Notes under the pieces: model-generated | Told to the model about the DNA's origin: nothing | What the model saw: only the letters and a program-made list of their open reading frames with translations | Database searches by the model: none | Assembly (NCBI GenBank): GCA_013396635.1 | Contig: WBMW01005463.1 | Location: 371,890 to 435,889, forward strand | Direction of reading: 5' to 3' | Source of the DNA: Penelope pileata | Lineage: Eukaryota > Chordata > Aves > Galliformes > Cracidae | Length of the DNA: 64,000 nucleotides | Program-made: the position numbers and the translations under genes | Part shown: piece after piece, positions 11,629 to 22,300 of the stretch | Position numbering within the stretch: position 1 is the stretch's first letter | Layout: the number at the start of each line of letters is the position of its first letter

Positions 11629-12203
11629 GTTGCTCTGCAGCAGTACCCACTGCGATGTGTGCCGGTGGGTTATTAATTACTGTTTCACAGCATTCTTCAA
11701 AAAAATTCAAAAAAAAAACCCTTTCAACAGATATAGTATCTATTTCTAAACTAAATCGATCTGATTTTTTTTAATTAGGGAAAAAATCTTGTACAAGCTT
11801 CCATATACATTTCTTGGAAGCTTTCACATACACCATGATACTGGCACTGACCTCAATTAAAATAATTGAAAATTAAATAGTATCTCATAGCAAATTTCTG
11901 ACAATGCGTTCTATCAGAGGGGTTGTTTTTTTCCTCATCAAACAATGGCCATATTTGAACAAGTCATCAGTGCTCAGGATCTCATTACCGTAACTATGTA
12001 AAACTTTTTACAATTGTAATATATTTTCTGCTTTTCAACTTGCACCTGAAATTTCTTGTTTCAGAAAACAATCGGCTTTTAAGGAAAAGTAATTTAAAGC
12101 AACTTTTGTTCTTTAACTTTTCTTTCATTGGTTAATCGTTTCAAGGATCCAGCATTTTTAATTTCCATTTAGCTGATGCCAGTAGATACTCTTTCCATCA
12201 TTT

Positions 12204-12209
12204 AATAAA
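12204..12209 (+). terminator. LDB2: Possible proximal polyadenylation signal AATAAA
   Basis: AATAAA in the LDB2 3' UTR, about 580 nt after the stop. Use here would give a shorter UTR. A T-rich stretch (TCTTTTTTTCAT) follows within 30 nt. Confidence 0.4.
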
Positions 12210-12366
12210 AATACTGAAACAAGAAATGTCTTTTTTTCATCAAAGACATGAGAAATATTTTTATGTGGAAAAAGACACCCAGTCCTATGAGAGTTTATGC
12301 TTTGTAAAATTGCTGTCGATCCAGATATTTTAAAGCCATGTAATCCATTAACTTTGTGGGCAGCTT

Positions 12367-12372
12367 AATAAA
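12367..12372 (+). terminator. LDB2: Possible intermediate polyadenylation signal AATAAA
   Basis: AATAAA followed by T/G-rich sequence (TTTTGTGTTATTATTATTGT), a plausible alternative cleavage site. Confidence 0.4.
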
Positions 12373-12649
12373 TCTAAAACTTTTGTGTTATTATTATTGT
12401 ATCTGAGTTGGCTTTGTTGTTATTTCTTTTCATAGTATATTTCTTGTATAATATTTTTGTAAAGCCCTCAAACCATTTTTTTGTTTTACTTTTTTTTTTG
12501 ATTCCAGTGTATTTATGTGAAACTTTATAAAAGAAACTAATTTTTTCATTTACATATTAATATGTTCAACTCATCATGTAAAGACACAGTGAGTCAGTGT
12601 GTTCTATAATACAACTGTATTTTATGTATGCTTTGCCAATAAGTGTGCC

Positions 12650-12655
12650 AATAAA
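12650..12655 (+). terminator. LDB2: Likely main polyadenylation signal AATAAA of LDB2
   Basis: This is the last AATAAA of the AT-rich 3' UTR. It is preceded by an AATAAG variant at 12638 and followed by TGTGTT and TGTGCTCTT elements. Base composition changes to GC-richer sequence about 200 bp further on, consistent with the transcript unit ending here. Confidence 0.65.
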
Positions 12656-12675
12656 CTGTGTTAACAAATGTGCTC

Positions 12676-15311
12676 TTACATACTGCATCTACCGTTCCTT
12701 GCGTGCCAAAGACACACGCCCATGTGCATGATCATGCACCAGGAATTTTTGGAATTAGTGTTTCACCGAATTACAATTTTTTTCCAGCAGAAAGGACAGA
12801 CTGTAGTTTGGGTGTGAACTGCGTGCGGCTCAGTTTGGTTAGGTGCTCTTCTCTAACACTGATGATGTGTAACACCGCAGGTCGGTAACAGCGGCAGAGC
12901 CCAGCAAGAGGGAGCACGGGGCACCCAGCGAGAGCACCTCCACCCTGAACTCTGCCTCCCTCGCCTTCCAGGGCTGGGGCTTACCAGAGCAGGGATTTCC
13001 ACTCTGCTGAATTCTGTCTGATGGTTTTAAGATGAGTCCCTCAACTGGGGCTGAGAAGGTTAAAAAATTCTGCTTCTTTCTTCCCTTTGCTATCAAATCA
13101 ATTGTTCCTGGGAGCAAGTCCCTAAAGCGAGACCCCAGGCAGGTGCAGCCCACTCTGAACACAGCCGGGCATGCACACACCCCTCGGCTAAGCTGGGAGG
13201 TGGAGGAGGCACACGCCTTCATCCCCCGGCAGCTGAGGGGTCCTGCCAGCTGCTCCCTGCGGGTGACAGCGCTCACAGGGAGAGGAGGCACTGACACACA
13301 TCCCTGACTATATGTGATCCTGTCTTCTGTGCAGGACAGTGATGTTTTGCTTTTAACTAATATTCTTTTAACACTACAGACATTATAAAAGCACCTGAAG
13401 AACTCCTGTTTTGTTTTGTTGCGGTTTTTTTTATTGTTTTGTTTTTCCTGATTTTACAAACACTATGGAAATGTGTCTCCCAAATGCATATTCCTCTGTG
13501 TTTTAAGGATGCTTTTGAGGATATGCTTCCACCAGATAGTTTTCAAACCACCATTGCAGAAGAAATAATGGGCAAAGCACCCTGCATTGCCACTTGGTTC
13601 CTCAGTGGGGAGTAGCTCCTCACCACCCAGAGGACAAACCCGAGCCTCCACGTAGGCGCCATTCTGCTGAAAGCAAAATCCTCCTTCAGTGCATTTCAGC
13701 AGCTGGGGTAGGCCCCTCAGGAAGGCAGCCTGAAAGACACTCCCGGTTTCTCCAGGATCTAAACCCTCAGTACGTAGCGTATCACCTGTAGGGTAGAATT
13801 TATAACTAAATAAATAATAAACATGGGCTGAGTGTATCAGCATAGATAGCAGCGTTGTTCCCACATAATGCTTGCAGGGTGTAGGAAACTGCGGGTCCAT
13901 CATTCAGGGACCGTATCAGCAGTGATTTTTCCATGTAAATAATTAAAGTCACACTGTATTCCATTAAGGGATCACTGGCTCCTATATAGCTGCTATAACA
14001 TTACAATTATACACTGTAATTCTAATGTTCAAAAACACTAATCATTCATATTACATTTCCATGTGCACACTCTAAAAGGCGTTCCTTATTATTAATCTTT
14101 CAAGGCTGGCACTACTATTTCAATTTTTAAAAGATTTATGATGTCATATTACTCCTGTTGTTTCAGTAAATAAACATAAGAACATTTGAAAAATGGGTAA
14201 CAGACTCCTCAGAGTGCTGTCCTTGAATTAATCTGGAAGGGCACTTTTTCCATATCTCCTCAAAAACCCACTCTACAAGCTATCAATCCACCCTATTGTG
14301 GTTAGGGTGAATAACAGATGGAGCTAGCTGATTTTATTCACTTATTCATAAAAGTGGCTTAATGAAGTGCTTGGATATGCTCAGCAGTTGACTGCACAGT
14401 CTCTTCATTGCTGCTTCCTTCATCCCTGCGTGTTGGATGTTGCATGGATCTTTCTTACCGTGTTTCAATGACATGGTAAACTCTTCAAGACAGACCCTCT
14501 GATCCTGTGTCTTCCCATCTGCTTGTACCCTGTTCTGGTGAACAATCCCTGTGGGCAGAGGATTAAGCTATAGCATTTCCATTAAGTACTGGATTTTATA
14601 CCTTTTGGTTCTGTTTTTCAATGACATTGTGTCTGATGTGTGTTCTACTATCTCATGCAGAGAAGTGGGAAAGATGACTAAAGGTGAGTTGAAGTAGCAA
14701 GTCCATGAGAGCTGGGGTTGAGCTCAAAACCAAGATCTTGAGAGCAACAATTAATTGTACTGTAATCTAATCTCACCACCTACACGAGCATTGTATCGCT
14801 TTTAGAATTTGGAAGGAAATAACGTTGACATTTTCCTCTGGGGAGCCATGCAATTATTAAAAAGAGGAAGGAAACTTATCTCGTGATGCTGAAATACTTT
14901 CAAAGGGAAAGCTCTTGTTTGTTTTAGCTAACTGGAGGGAAATACTGGCCCTGAGAAGTGCCCTCTCAAATCAGAGGGAGGAAATTCCACAAGCTCACTT
15001 AGAAAAGCGGGATCATATAATTAGAAAAGTGAGTGAGTAAGAACTGATAACTAAGTTGTTTGCTGTTACAAAGGACTTGGACCATGTTGGAATCATAAAC
15101 ATTGGTACTTTTTGGTTATTATTCCAATTGTTTTGTTTTGGGTGTTTTTTTTTCCCTTGGGTCAGCAAAGCCAACTTCCCAGGGACCTTCCAAGTTGTAA
15201 GCCCCAGCTGGTCTCACCAGCTGCCCCTCATCAGGACATTTCAGTTCTTAAGCCTTCTTTTTTCCTGTTCATAACAAGCAAAAAGAAGCAGCACTTGCAG
15301 CTCTGTGATGG
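12676..15311. other. Intergenic DNA with a GC-richer patch at 12.84-13.31 kb
   Basis: No gene recognised. The segment 12840-13310 is distinctly richer in G+C and has scattered CpGs, which keeps frames open on both strands (12839-13297 on minus, 13032-13307 on plus). Their translations show no known domain. The rest is AT-rich and unremarkable, with a T/G-rich tract near 13408-13450. Confidence 0.6.
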
Positions 15312-15312
15312 G

Positions 15313-15394
15313 CTTTTTTTGTTTGTTTGTTTTCTGGTTTTTGTGGGTTTATTTATTTATTTATTGGGAGAGGGAGAGAGAGAGAGAGAGAGAA
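15313..15394. repeat. Composite simple repeat: (T)nG, (TTTA)n, (GA)n
   Basis: A T/G-rich tract (15313-15348) runs into four or five TTTA units (about 15348-15364), then a (GA)n run of about 12 units (15367-15394). It is probably length-polymorphic. Confidence 0.9.
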
Positions 15395-15432
15395 GGTGTC
15401 TTCACCATCCTTGTGTTGATATGTAATAACTG

Positions 15433-15470
15433 TAGGATAATTCACGTTGGAAGGGACCTTGAGAGGTATG
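15433..15470 (-). mobile_element. Short CR1-like 3' remnant
   Basis: The sequence GGATAATTCACGTTGGAAGG and the following GACCTTGAGAGGT resemble the inverted 3' region of CR1 next to its tail. The match fades after about 38 bp and the tail repeat is not recognisable. It could be a coincidental or ancient fragment. Confidence 0.4.
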
Positions 15471-17487
15471 ACAGGTGTTTGTATTCTTGCAATATCCTTG
15501 GGCTCTGTGAAAGTCATAAGTAACAAATTTTTAACCACAGCCCTGGGGAAGGTAAAACTCTTGCATGTTTGGGTAGTGCAACCAACCTGCATCCTCGGGG
15601 AACTGAGTAGAAGTACCTATTACTAGAGAAGTGCCAAGGATAATGGGTCTTGAAATACGCAGAAAAAGAAGGAGGAAAGGAAACTAATGAATGAAAAGGC
15701 AAAGTACTGGGTGGGCATTGCAGCATGTTTTCTAATACTAGGGTAGAGAGAGGTTCCTTACCCTAGCCTTTGCTGTGAAACACTACTAAAGGAGTCTAAA
15801 TGATGGAGCCAGCTGTAAGAACAGACTAAATTTTGCAATTCCATGGTCTCCATGAAAATCTCGTTTTAGCAAAGATAGGATGAAAGAGAAAACATGAATG
15901 ATTGATATTGAAGGAAACCCAGTTTGTGCCTAATACATCCTGGAGAAACTGCTAATGGAAATTAAATAGTCCTGAAAATATTTCCTGAGTCTGCAACTCT
16001 GATCAAGTAGTCCTATGGTGATATATTGCGTGTCCAAATTAAAGCTGCCCTGGGGCGCGAGTAACCCCAGTAGCTGGTTTTACTGTGTGGGACTGGATGA
16101 TGTGTATGTTTTTTCTAGATTTTTGACAGCATATTTTTATACCAGGATAAGGTCTGAATCTTCTATGTAAGAGGAGCTACTGAATACTTAACATCCCATG
16201 GATCTGATGGTACTCCAGCATATCATTATGCTTCTATTAGAAGTCTGGTGGTACCCCAGCATTGCAGATTGGCAGATGGCAACTTTAGCTTAAGAGTCAC
16301 TTTTGGAAGTCTCTAAATTTATGGACCATGCTGCTATGTTTCATGAGAAGATATTAATTTCCACTAAATGTTCACAGTATTAAAATCTGTTCTAATTTAG
16401 CATGTTATTTTGACAGTAACTACTACCAGTGCTTTCAAACGGAGAGGCTTTATTGGGAACAGAGATGGAGCAGTCTAACTGCAGGAGCATTTCTTCCCTG
16501 ACCCTATGAGTCACTTTTGAAATAAAACAATTATATCTCTTACATCAAGAAATAACTTTAATGAGTCTGAGTTGTCTTAATCCATAAGCACATTTTAAAA
16601 CACCATTACGTACTAAGGATGACATCAGAGGAGAATACAGTTGTGCATGCAGAATCAAAAACTTTATGAAAGCATTTAGCCGCAGCAGAGCACAAACGCT
16701 CCTGTTCTTCAAGAAACTGTGCTTCCATCAACTTTACAGGGAGCTGGATGAAAACAATTAGCTTCAGTTTGGGTAAGTAACTAAATGTATCCCTAATAAC
16801 TCAAGTGCAGAATGCTATCCCTGCACATTAGCAGGAGAATGCACTGTAGCTGAGCCAAGTAGATGTGCACCTGATGCAACTCCGTTTCTGTTGGGCACCC
16901 AAAAATAGGATCCTTTGGGTCCATGCTCATAGCTAGGGTCTATAATTCTTCAGGCAGATTTTCTTTCTGTGTGTGGGGTTTGGTTTGGTTGGGGATTTTT
17001 GTTTGTTTATTTGTTTAGGGATTTTTATTTTTATTTTTTGTACTGTAATCTATGATATAAATATTTCTCAAGTGTCTAGGATCTTACCAGTTGAAAGGTG
17101 GCATGCAAAGCGTTAGAGTGTATGGGGGGAGCAGTATTTTGTATTATGCTAAAAGCAATTCTATCTCTTGAGATCTTGAAGTTGTGTATTGCCCCAGTTT
17201 AATTAATAGCTCTGTCTCAACCGCTCTGAATTCATCTGAGATAGTATGTACAATTTTGTATTGAACAGCTATAATGCACAAGGCCGGTGTCGCCTTTGTA
17301 AGTGCATTAGGAGACATTTTGCCAAGTGCTTGATATGAAACAGGCATTTAACACTCCTTATCACATTTGACTGCAACTCTCATTTCATCACATAAAGTTT
17401 CATCCTCCCTTAGTGATCTCTTGGGGGGTCTGAGTACTGGAAAAGCTTTTAAGAACTGTGTTTGGTGCTTTCAAACACTGGGTTGGC

Positions 17488-17504
17488 TTTTTTTTTTTTT
17501 TTTT
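17488..17504. repeat. Poly-T tract (17 T)
   Basis: Uninterrupted T run followed by CCAG. It mimics an acceptor site, but no coding sequence follows. Confidence 0.9.
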
Positions 17505-20500
17505 CCAGTCAATTTTCTTTCATTTCTCTTTGATAGCTTATGAAAATCTGTTTGCCCAGAGCTTTTAACCTTCCACCTTCTGGCTACGTGTAAAACAAAA
17601 TGCAGACAAATCCATGAAAACAAAGGTGCGTTGCTCCTGGGTTGCCAAGAGAGATCAAATTCAGCAGACAGTAGGTGTGAAATTCAGGAATTGTGATGGA
17701 TAATGGGGCTTGTGTCTGTCTTCAACAGCAAACTCCATTTTGAAAGGGAATTTTCAGCTGTTTTCATTGAAATCTCCCTTCCAGGTTACGCTAACCTTGC
17801 AGAGGGTGGTAATAAAACATGACCAGCTGGGACAGCTATCTTTCCACAGAGGTTTTTCAGCAGTTCTATGACAATCTCTTCTTAAATCACTTGTTCCTCC
17901 AACATGCATCAGGTGCAGTGTGACAGAAGCTCTGTTCATAGGAGTGGGATTCGCAGCCGTGTATCCCTGGATGGGGATCAAGAAGCTGTGCTGTGGTCCC
18001 CCAGCCCTGCAGCACCAGCGCAGATCCACTGCTGCATCTGCATCTCACAGCTGCCTCCCCCGCTCACCTTTGTGTCAACAGGGACAGGGAGTTTCAGGTT
18101 GGCTTTGTTCAGCAGATTTCTAAGGTTTGCTGTTATTTCAGCCTAAGCACAAAGGGAAATATAACCTAAATGAACCTTTCTCCCAGAAAATTCATCATTT
18201 TTAAATATATCCATACTTTTCAAGCCAGAATCCCCTTGAGAAGGGCCTAACTCCCAAATTTCAAACAGTAGGATTTGGCTTTACTGTAGTTGCCAGCTGC
18301 ATTCTGGGGCAGGGGAGGGCGGAAATAATCCTAATGACCAGTTTATAACAAGTGATTTAACAGTGGCTCCATGGGGAGTCAACATTTGCAAGCTCAAGAT
18401 CATCATGGATGTGGGCTGTGGACTTTTAAAATGGAAACAGAATTGTCAAGGCCTGTGATGTTGTTGCGAGCCATGCAGTACGGTTGGTTCTCAGGTGCAG
18501 AGAGGAACTGGTGGGGTAGGAAGGAGGTGCCTGGATAGTAATTGCCTTCAGAAAGCGGCAATCTGGATGACAGTGGTTTCTAAGAACAACCCACATAAAG
18601 GGGAAGAATATTGCAATCAATAACGAAGGAAATGTCCCAGAGATGGGCCTCCTGCAGGCCCACGCATAGCACCATGTGGGCACACATATGCAAGGTCAAG
18701 ACTCGTGAGGAAAACATAGAACTGATCATATTTATTTTTAATCATGTGTGATAAGGCAGGTAATAACCAAACGGTTCTGCTTCCTTAAGTGCAATGACTT
18801 CCTTTAACTGAATAATGGCTGGATTAATGTGAAACAACCTTTGAGGTAAAACAAGCACGCACACAAAAATGCCTACCTGGAAACCAGCAGAGCCACCTGG
18901 CTGCACAGAGGCCTGGCCGCCCGCCTTAGCCTCTGCAGGGCCGTTGCATCCCGGCCTCCTCAGCTGCCTCCCCGCTGCCTGCCTGGTAGGAAGTGTGACA
19001 CCACAAAATGCCTGCCTACAGGGCCACAGGCTGCTGAGCTGCCTAGGTAAGCTATGCAGAAACAATGGTCCTTAAGAACAGCCAGTTTTTTGTTATTTAG
19101 GAGTTCCCTTCCTCTAAGGCTCCTGGCTAAGGCATGACAATGCAGGGTGAGATACATAGATTTCATGCTGCCAAGCTCTGCTGAAATGTGCTTATAAAGG
19201 TGGCAGGGATGTAGCTTGAAGAACATGTGAATGATGTAGACCACACAAAGCATCAGTTACTCCATCTTTGTCCTCTCCTCCAGTCTCCTACAATACACAA
19301 AAACAGACTAATCCAGGAGAGGCACAATAAAAAGAGTTGTACAACACTGGTTTTGCACTTAGTGCACATCTCAGTGTGATCTTCTGGTAGCTGGTGCCTT
19401 GAATGTGACCAGAAGCAAACAGCTCTGGCTGGAGGGTGGCTATCTTGTAACTGTGTGGTTTTACTGGGTTTTGAGGCTATATAACAAGTGGGACCAAATC
19501 CTCCCTCTTTGTTATTTCTAAACAATAGCAGCTTTCTAAAATTCCTGCAAAATCTGCGTTGAGGACCATGCTCTGTGTACAAAGATAAAAGTTTTAGAGC
19601 TTAGACTCTTACCAAAAGCTGGGGTGAAGCTATTTTGACTTGCAACATCCCAACGCTCCCAACAAAGGGCAGCTTTGCACTGCTCAAAGCCTGCATATAT
19701 TCCTCTCCCTCCCATCTGCCTCACTGAGTGCTGTACCCCAATGTTGCCATGCTATCTCTTGTCACCTACTGCCACCCTGAGCATCTGTGCTGAAGTCCCT
19801 CTGCACTTTGCACAACCCAAGGCATTCATCTGTCATATCAAAAGTGAGTCTTGAGTGGAGTTGTGCCAGTTTGGGTCCCTTTATTAGTGGTATTCAATGC
19901 CATCATGCAGGTATTTCCACAGCTGTGAGGTATTCAACATAAACTCCTACTGAAGTAGAGAATAGGCTGCAAATAACCCACCAGGGAACAATTTCTTAAG
20001 TGCTAGTCATCCAGCAAATTCCTTTATTCTCGATTTTTATAGCAGGATTATCCAGTGTAGAGGATATGTCCAGGTTATAATGTATGCGATTACTTATAGC
20101 AGATATCTTGTGAACTCCATTTTAAAACGGACAAGGATTATTGGAACTAGACAGATGTGATGTTAATTTCCAAAACTAACCTCATTTTCAGTGTAGCCTG
20201 TGCTATTGCTTACACCCTCGAGAATATCACTTTTCTGGTAATTTTTCAAACCCCCAATTGTTTTCCTACTAAGCCTGCTTCAGCCTGCGTTTTCTGTTTC
20301 CTGTATCTTTTCTTCGTGAATATTCCTATTTCATAGTGAAGCACTTTCCTCCCTGTATGACCAAATGAATTTCCCCTGAAGGCAGGGGAGCTCTTTTTTT
20401 CCACTCTTCACACCTTGCACACCGCTGAATGGGAGGTCCCTCTTCCACCCTTCCTCCTGCCTGAGCCACCATCCTGCATTTTCGTGCCACATTTCCGTGT

Positions 20501-21386
20501 GTGTGACACATTTCTGAGTTTGTCCCATGGCAGCCTGGGAAAAGGTAGATTTTTCTTTGGTCTAATGTGCCATGAAGCTGACTTGCATTTAAAGCTGGGA
20601 CTGCACAAACTTCTGCGCAGAATCTTTCTTCATGCAGTGAACTGTGCTATGTGGAAATGCCTGGTATTTTGAGCCCTCACGGTGGCTGCTGATTTCATGT
20701 CCAGGGCAAGACATTGCTAGGGATGTTAGAGGCACAGCCCTGCCTGTTGTTTCCAGCCCACTCACGGACCTTCTGTCCCTTTCTGGCATGGTTGTTACTT
20801 TCTGCCTCCTCACTCCCAGTGGCAGGAAGCCCCGGGACCTCTACTTTTGCTATTTAGAAGGCTTCAAACTGCCACAGGTTCTCTATCAAGTGGCCCTATT
20901 TCTTGTTGTACAGGCTCTGCATTCAGCTTTCCATTTTCGTGAAAACTAACTCATTATCTGGGATTTCTGCCTCCAGATTTCAGAGAAGCCCACCAGCATA
21001 AGGCTGGCGTCAGTGCCGCCATGTGACATGCTCAGCAGGACAGACCAGTCACTGAAACCTCAGCAGATGCTATGCCCCTGTATCTGCAGCTCAGTCTGTC
21101 TCTTTCCTCCCTGTGATGGAGAGACCTGTTCTGGGATGTATATTCATGAGGCTATTCCATACTGAGCTGATGCATTAAAGAGCGCTGCCTACAACTCAGC
21201 TCTTTTATTTTTCTATTCTCATACAATTATGGTGGCATGTTGGTGTGATTTCAAAGTGCTGTGCATGGTTTTTATTTGTTGGACTTCCGTTGACTTTTTT
21301 TTTCTTTATAGAAACTTTGTAGCTAAATCTTCCAAGTGCCAGTGCTGCTTAACAGTGCTAGAATTTCATTCCTATCATCCCTATCC

Positions 21387-21400
21387 TTTTTTTTTTTTTT
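21387..21400. repeat. Poly-T tract (14 T)
   Basis: Uninterrupted T run in intergenic DNA. Confidence 0.9.
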
Positions 21401-21730
21401 CTTTGTGCTATTCAGCCAGCAATATTCAGGGCTTTTCTTAATGCCTTCCATCTCCTCTGTGCTGCTGGGAAGGGGCCAGCCATCAGCCAAGCAGCAAGTA
21501 AATAGACAGCATGCATTTAGTGTCATAATGGGCACATATGTTTTTAGTGAAGAGTTTATTTGCCAGAAGAAACGTAGTTTAAGAATTCAGGTCAACTTTT
21601 GGTGAATCACTTTGAACTAATAAATATAAGAGGTGAGGACAGAAAGATTTCAGAAGTGCAGAAAAAGTTCATATCAATTTTTCTGAAACAAATCAGCTCT
21701 GTTTAGTGGAACTAGGCTACCCCTGTTGCC

Positions 21731-21776
21731 AACAGAAAAAAAAAGAAAAAAGAAAAGAAAAAAAAGAAAGAAGAGG
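21731..21776. repeat. Poly-purine A/G tract
   Basis: About 45 bases of almost pure A with G interruptions (AAAGAAAAAAGAAAAG and similar). It sits about 30 bp before the probable LTR-derived segment and could be an A-rich flank or an independent low-complexity tract. Confidence 0.85.
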
Positions 21777-21804
21777 ATTCTCTCTCACCAAACCCAATAT
21801 TGAA

Positions 21805-22300
21805 GTCAGAGGTGTGAAATAAATTTATTCTTGCAGCATCTCTCCATGGGCTGTGGCCTTCTCCAGGCCATGTCCACTGCTGCACTGTGAGCTCCTCCAT
21901 GGCTGCACATGGAGATCTGTTCCATGTGGTGCCCGTGGGATGCAGGGGGACAGCCTGCTCCATGAGCCTTTCCTGGGCTGCAGGGAACTTGTGCTCCAGC
22001 CTGGAACACCTCCTTCTATGCTGACATTGGTGGCTGCAGGGCTGCTTCTCTCAGTTTCTCACTCTTCTCTCCCAGCTGCGGTTGGGCAGTGGTTCTTAAT
22101 TTTCTTAAATGCGCTCCCACAGAGGTGCAAGCAGCTCCACTCATGACTGAGCTCTGGCAATGGTGGGCCCCTTTTGGAGCAGCTGGAGCTGTCTCTGATC
22201 TGACATGGGGCAGCTTCTGGGCTCTGCACACAGAGGCCACCCCTGCAGCCCTCCAGATACCAATGCCTTCACATGTAAACTCAATACGCTGCTGCAGCCT
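21805..22300. mobile_element. Probable avian LTR/ERV-derived segment
   Basis: This roughly 500-bp GC-rich block contains a chain of phrases I recognise from a dispersed bird repeat: TGCAGGGGGACAGCCTGCTC, then CAGCCTGGAACACCTCCTTC, GGCTGCAGGGCTGCTTCTCT, CTGATCTGACATGGGGCAGC and AGAGGCCACCCCTGCAGCCC. Its composition differs from the AT-rich surroundings. No gag, pol or env reading frame is visible. It is most likely a solo or partial LTR or non-coding ERV piece, old and diverged. I cannot name the family or place exact ends, and the class is inferred from memory of similar sequences in bird genomes. Confidence 0.5.

Larger units (their letters stand above)
11629..12675 (+). other. LDB2: LDB2 3' untranslated region
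   Basis: This AT-rich 3' UTR of roughly 1.05 kb follows the TAG stop. It contains poly-A and poly-T runs and three AATAAA hexamers. The end is placed about 20 nt after the third hexamer, where TG-rich sequence (TGTGTTAACAAATGTGCTC) resembles a cleavage and downstream element. The exact cleavage base is not visible from sequence alone. Confidence 0.75.
15471..21730. other. Intergenic DNA, no gene recognised
   Basis: Unique-looking AT-rich sequence with scattered low-complexity tracts: G/T-rich at 16971-17041 and a run of 17 T at 17488-17504. There is a small GC-rich patch at about 18880-19000 rich in CTGCCT. Open frames of 60-109 codons occur on both strands, and none carries a recognisable domain. 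Confidence 0.6.

Noticed and set aside
13463..13903. 146-codon minus-strand frame
   Set aside because: Composition and content look random. No conserved family is recognised.
17488..17508. T17-CCAG as a 3' splice site
   Set aside because: The following sequence has no coding signature or downstream donor. A homopolymer plus AG occurs by chance.
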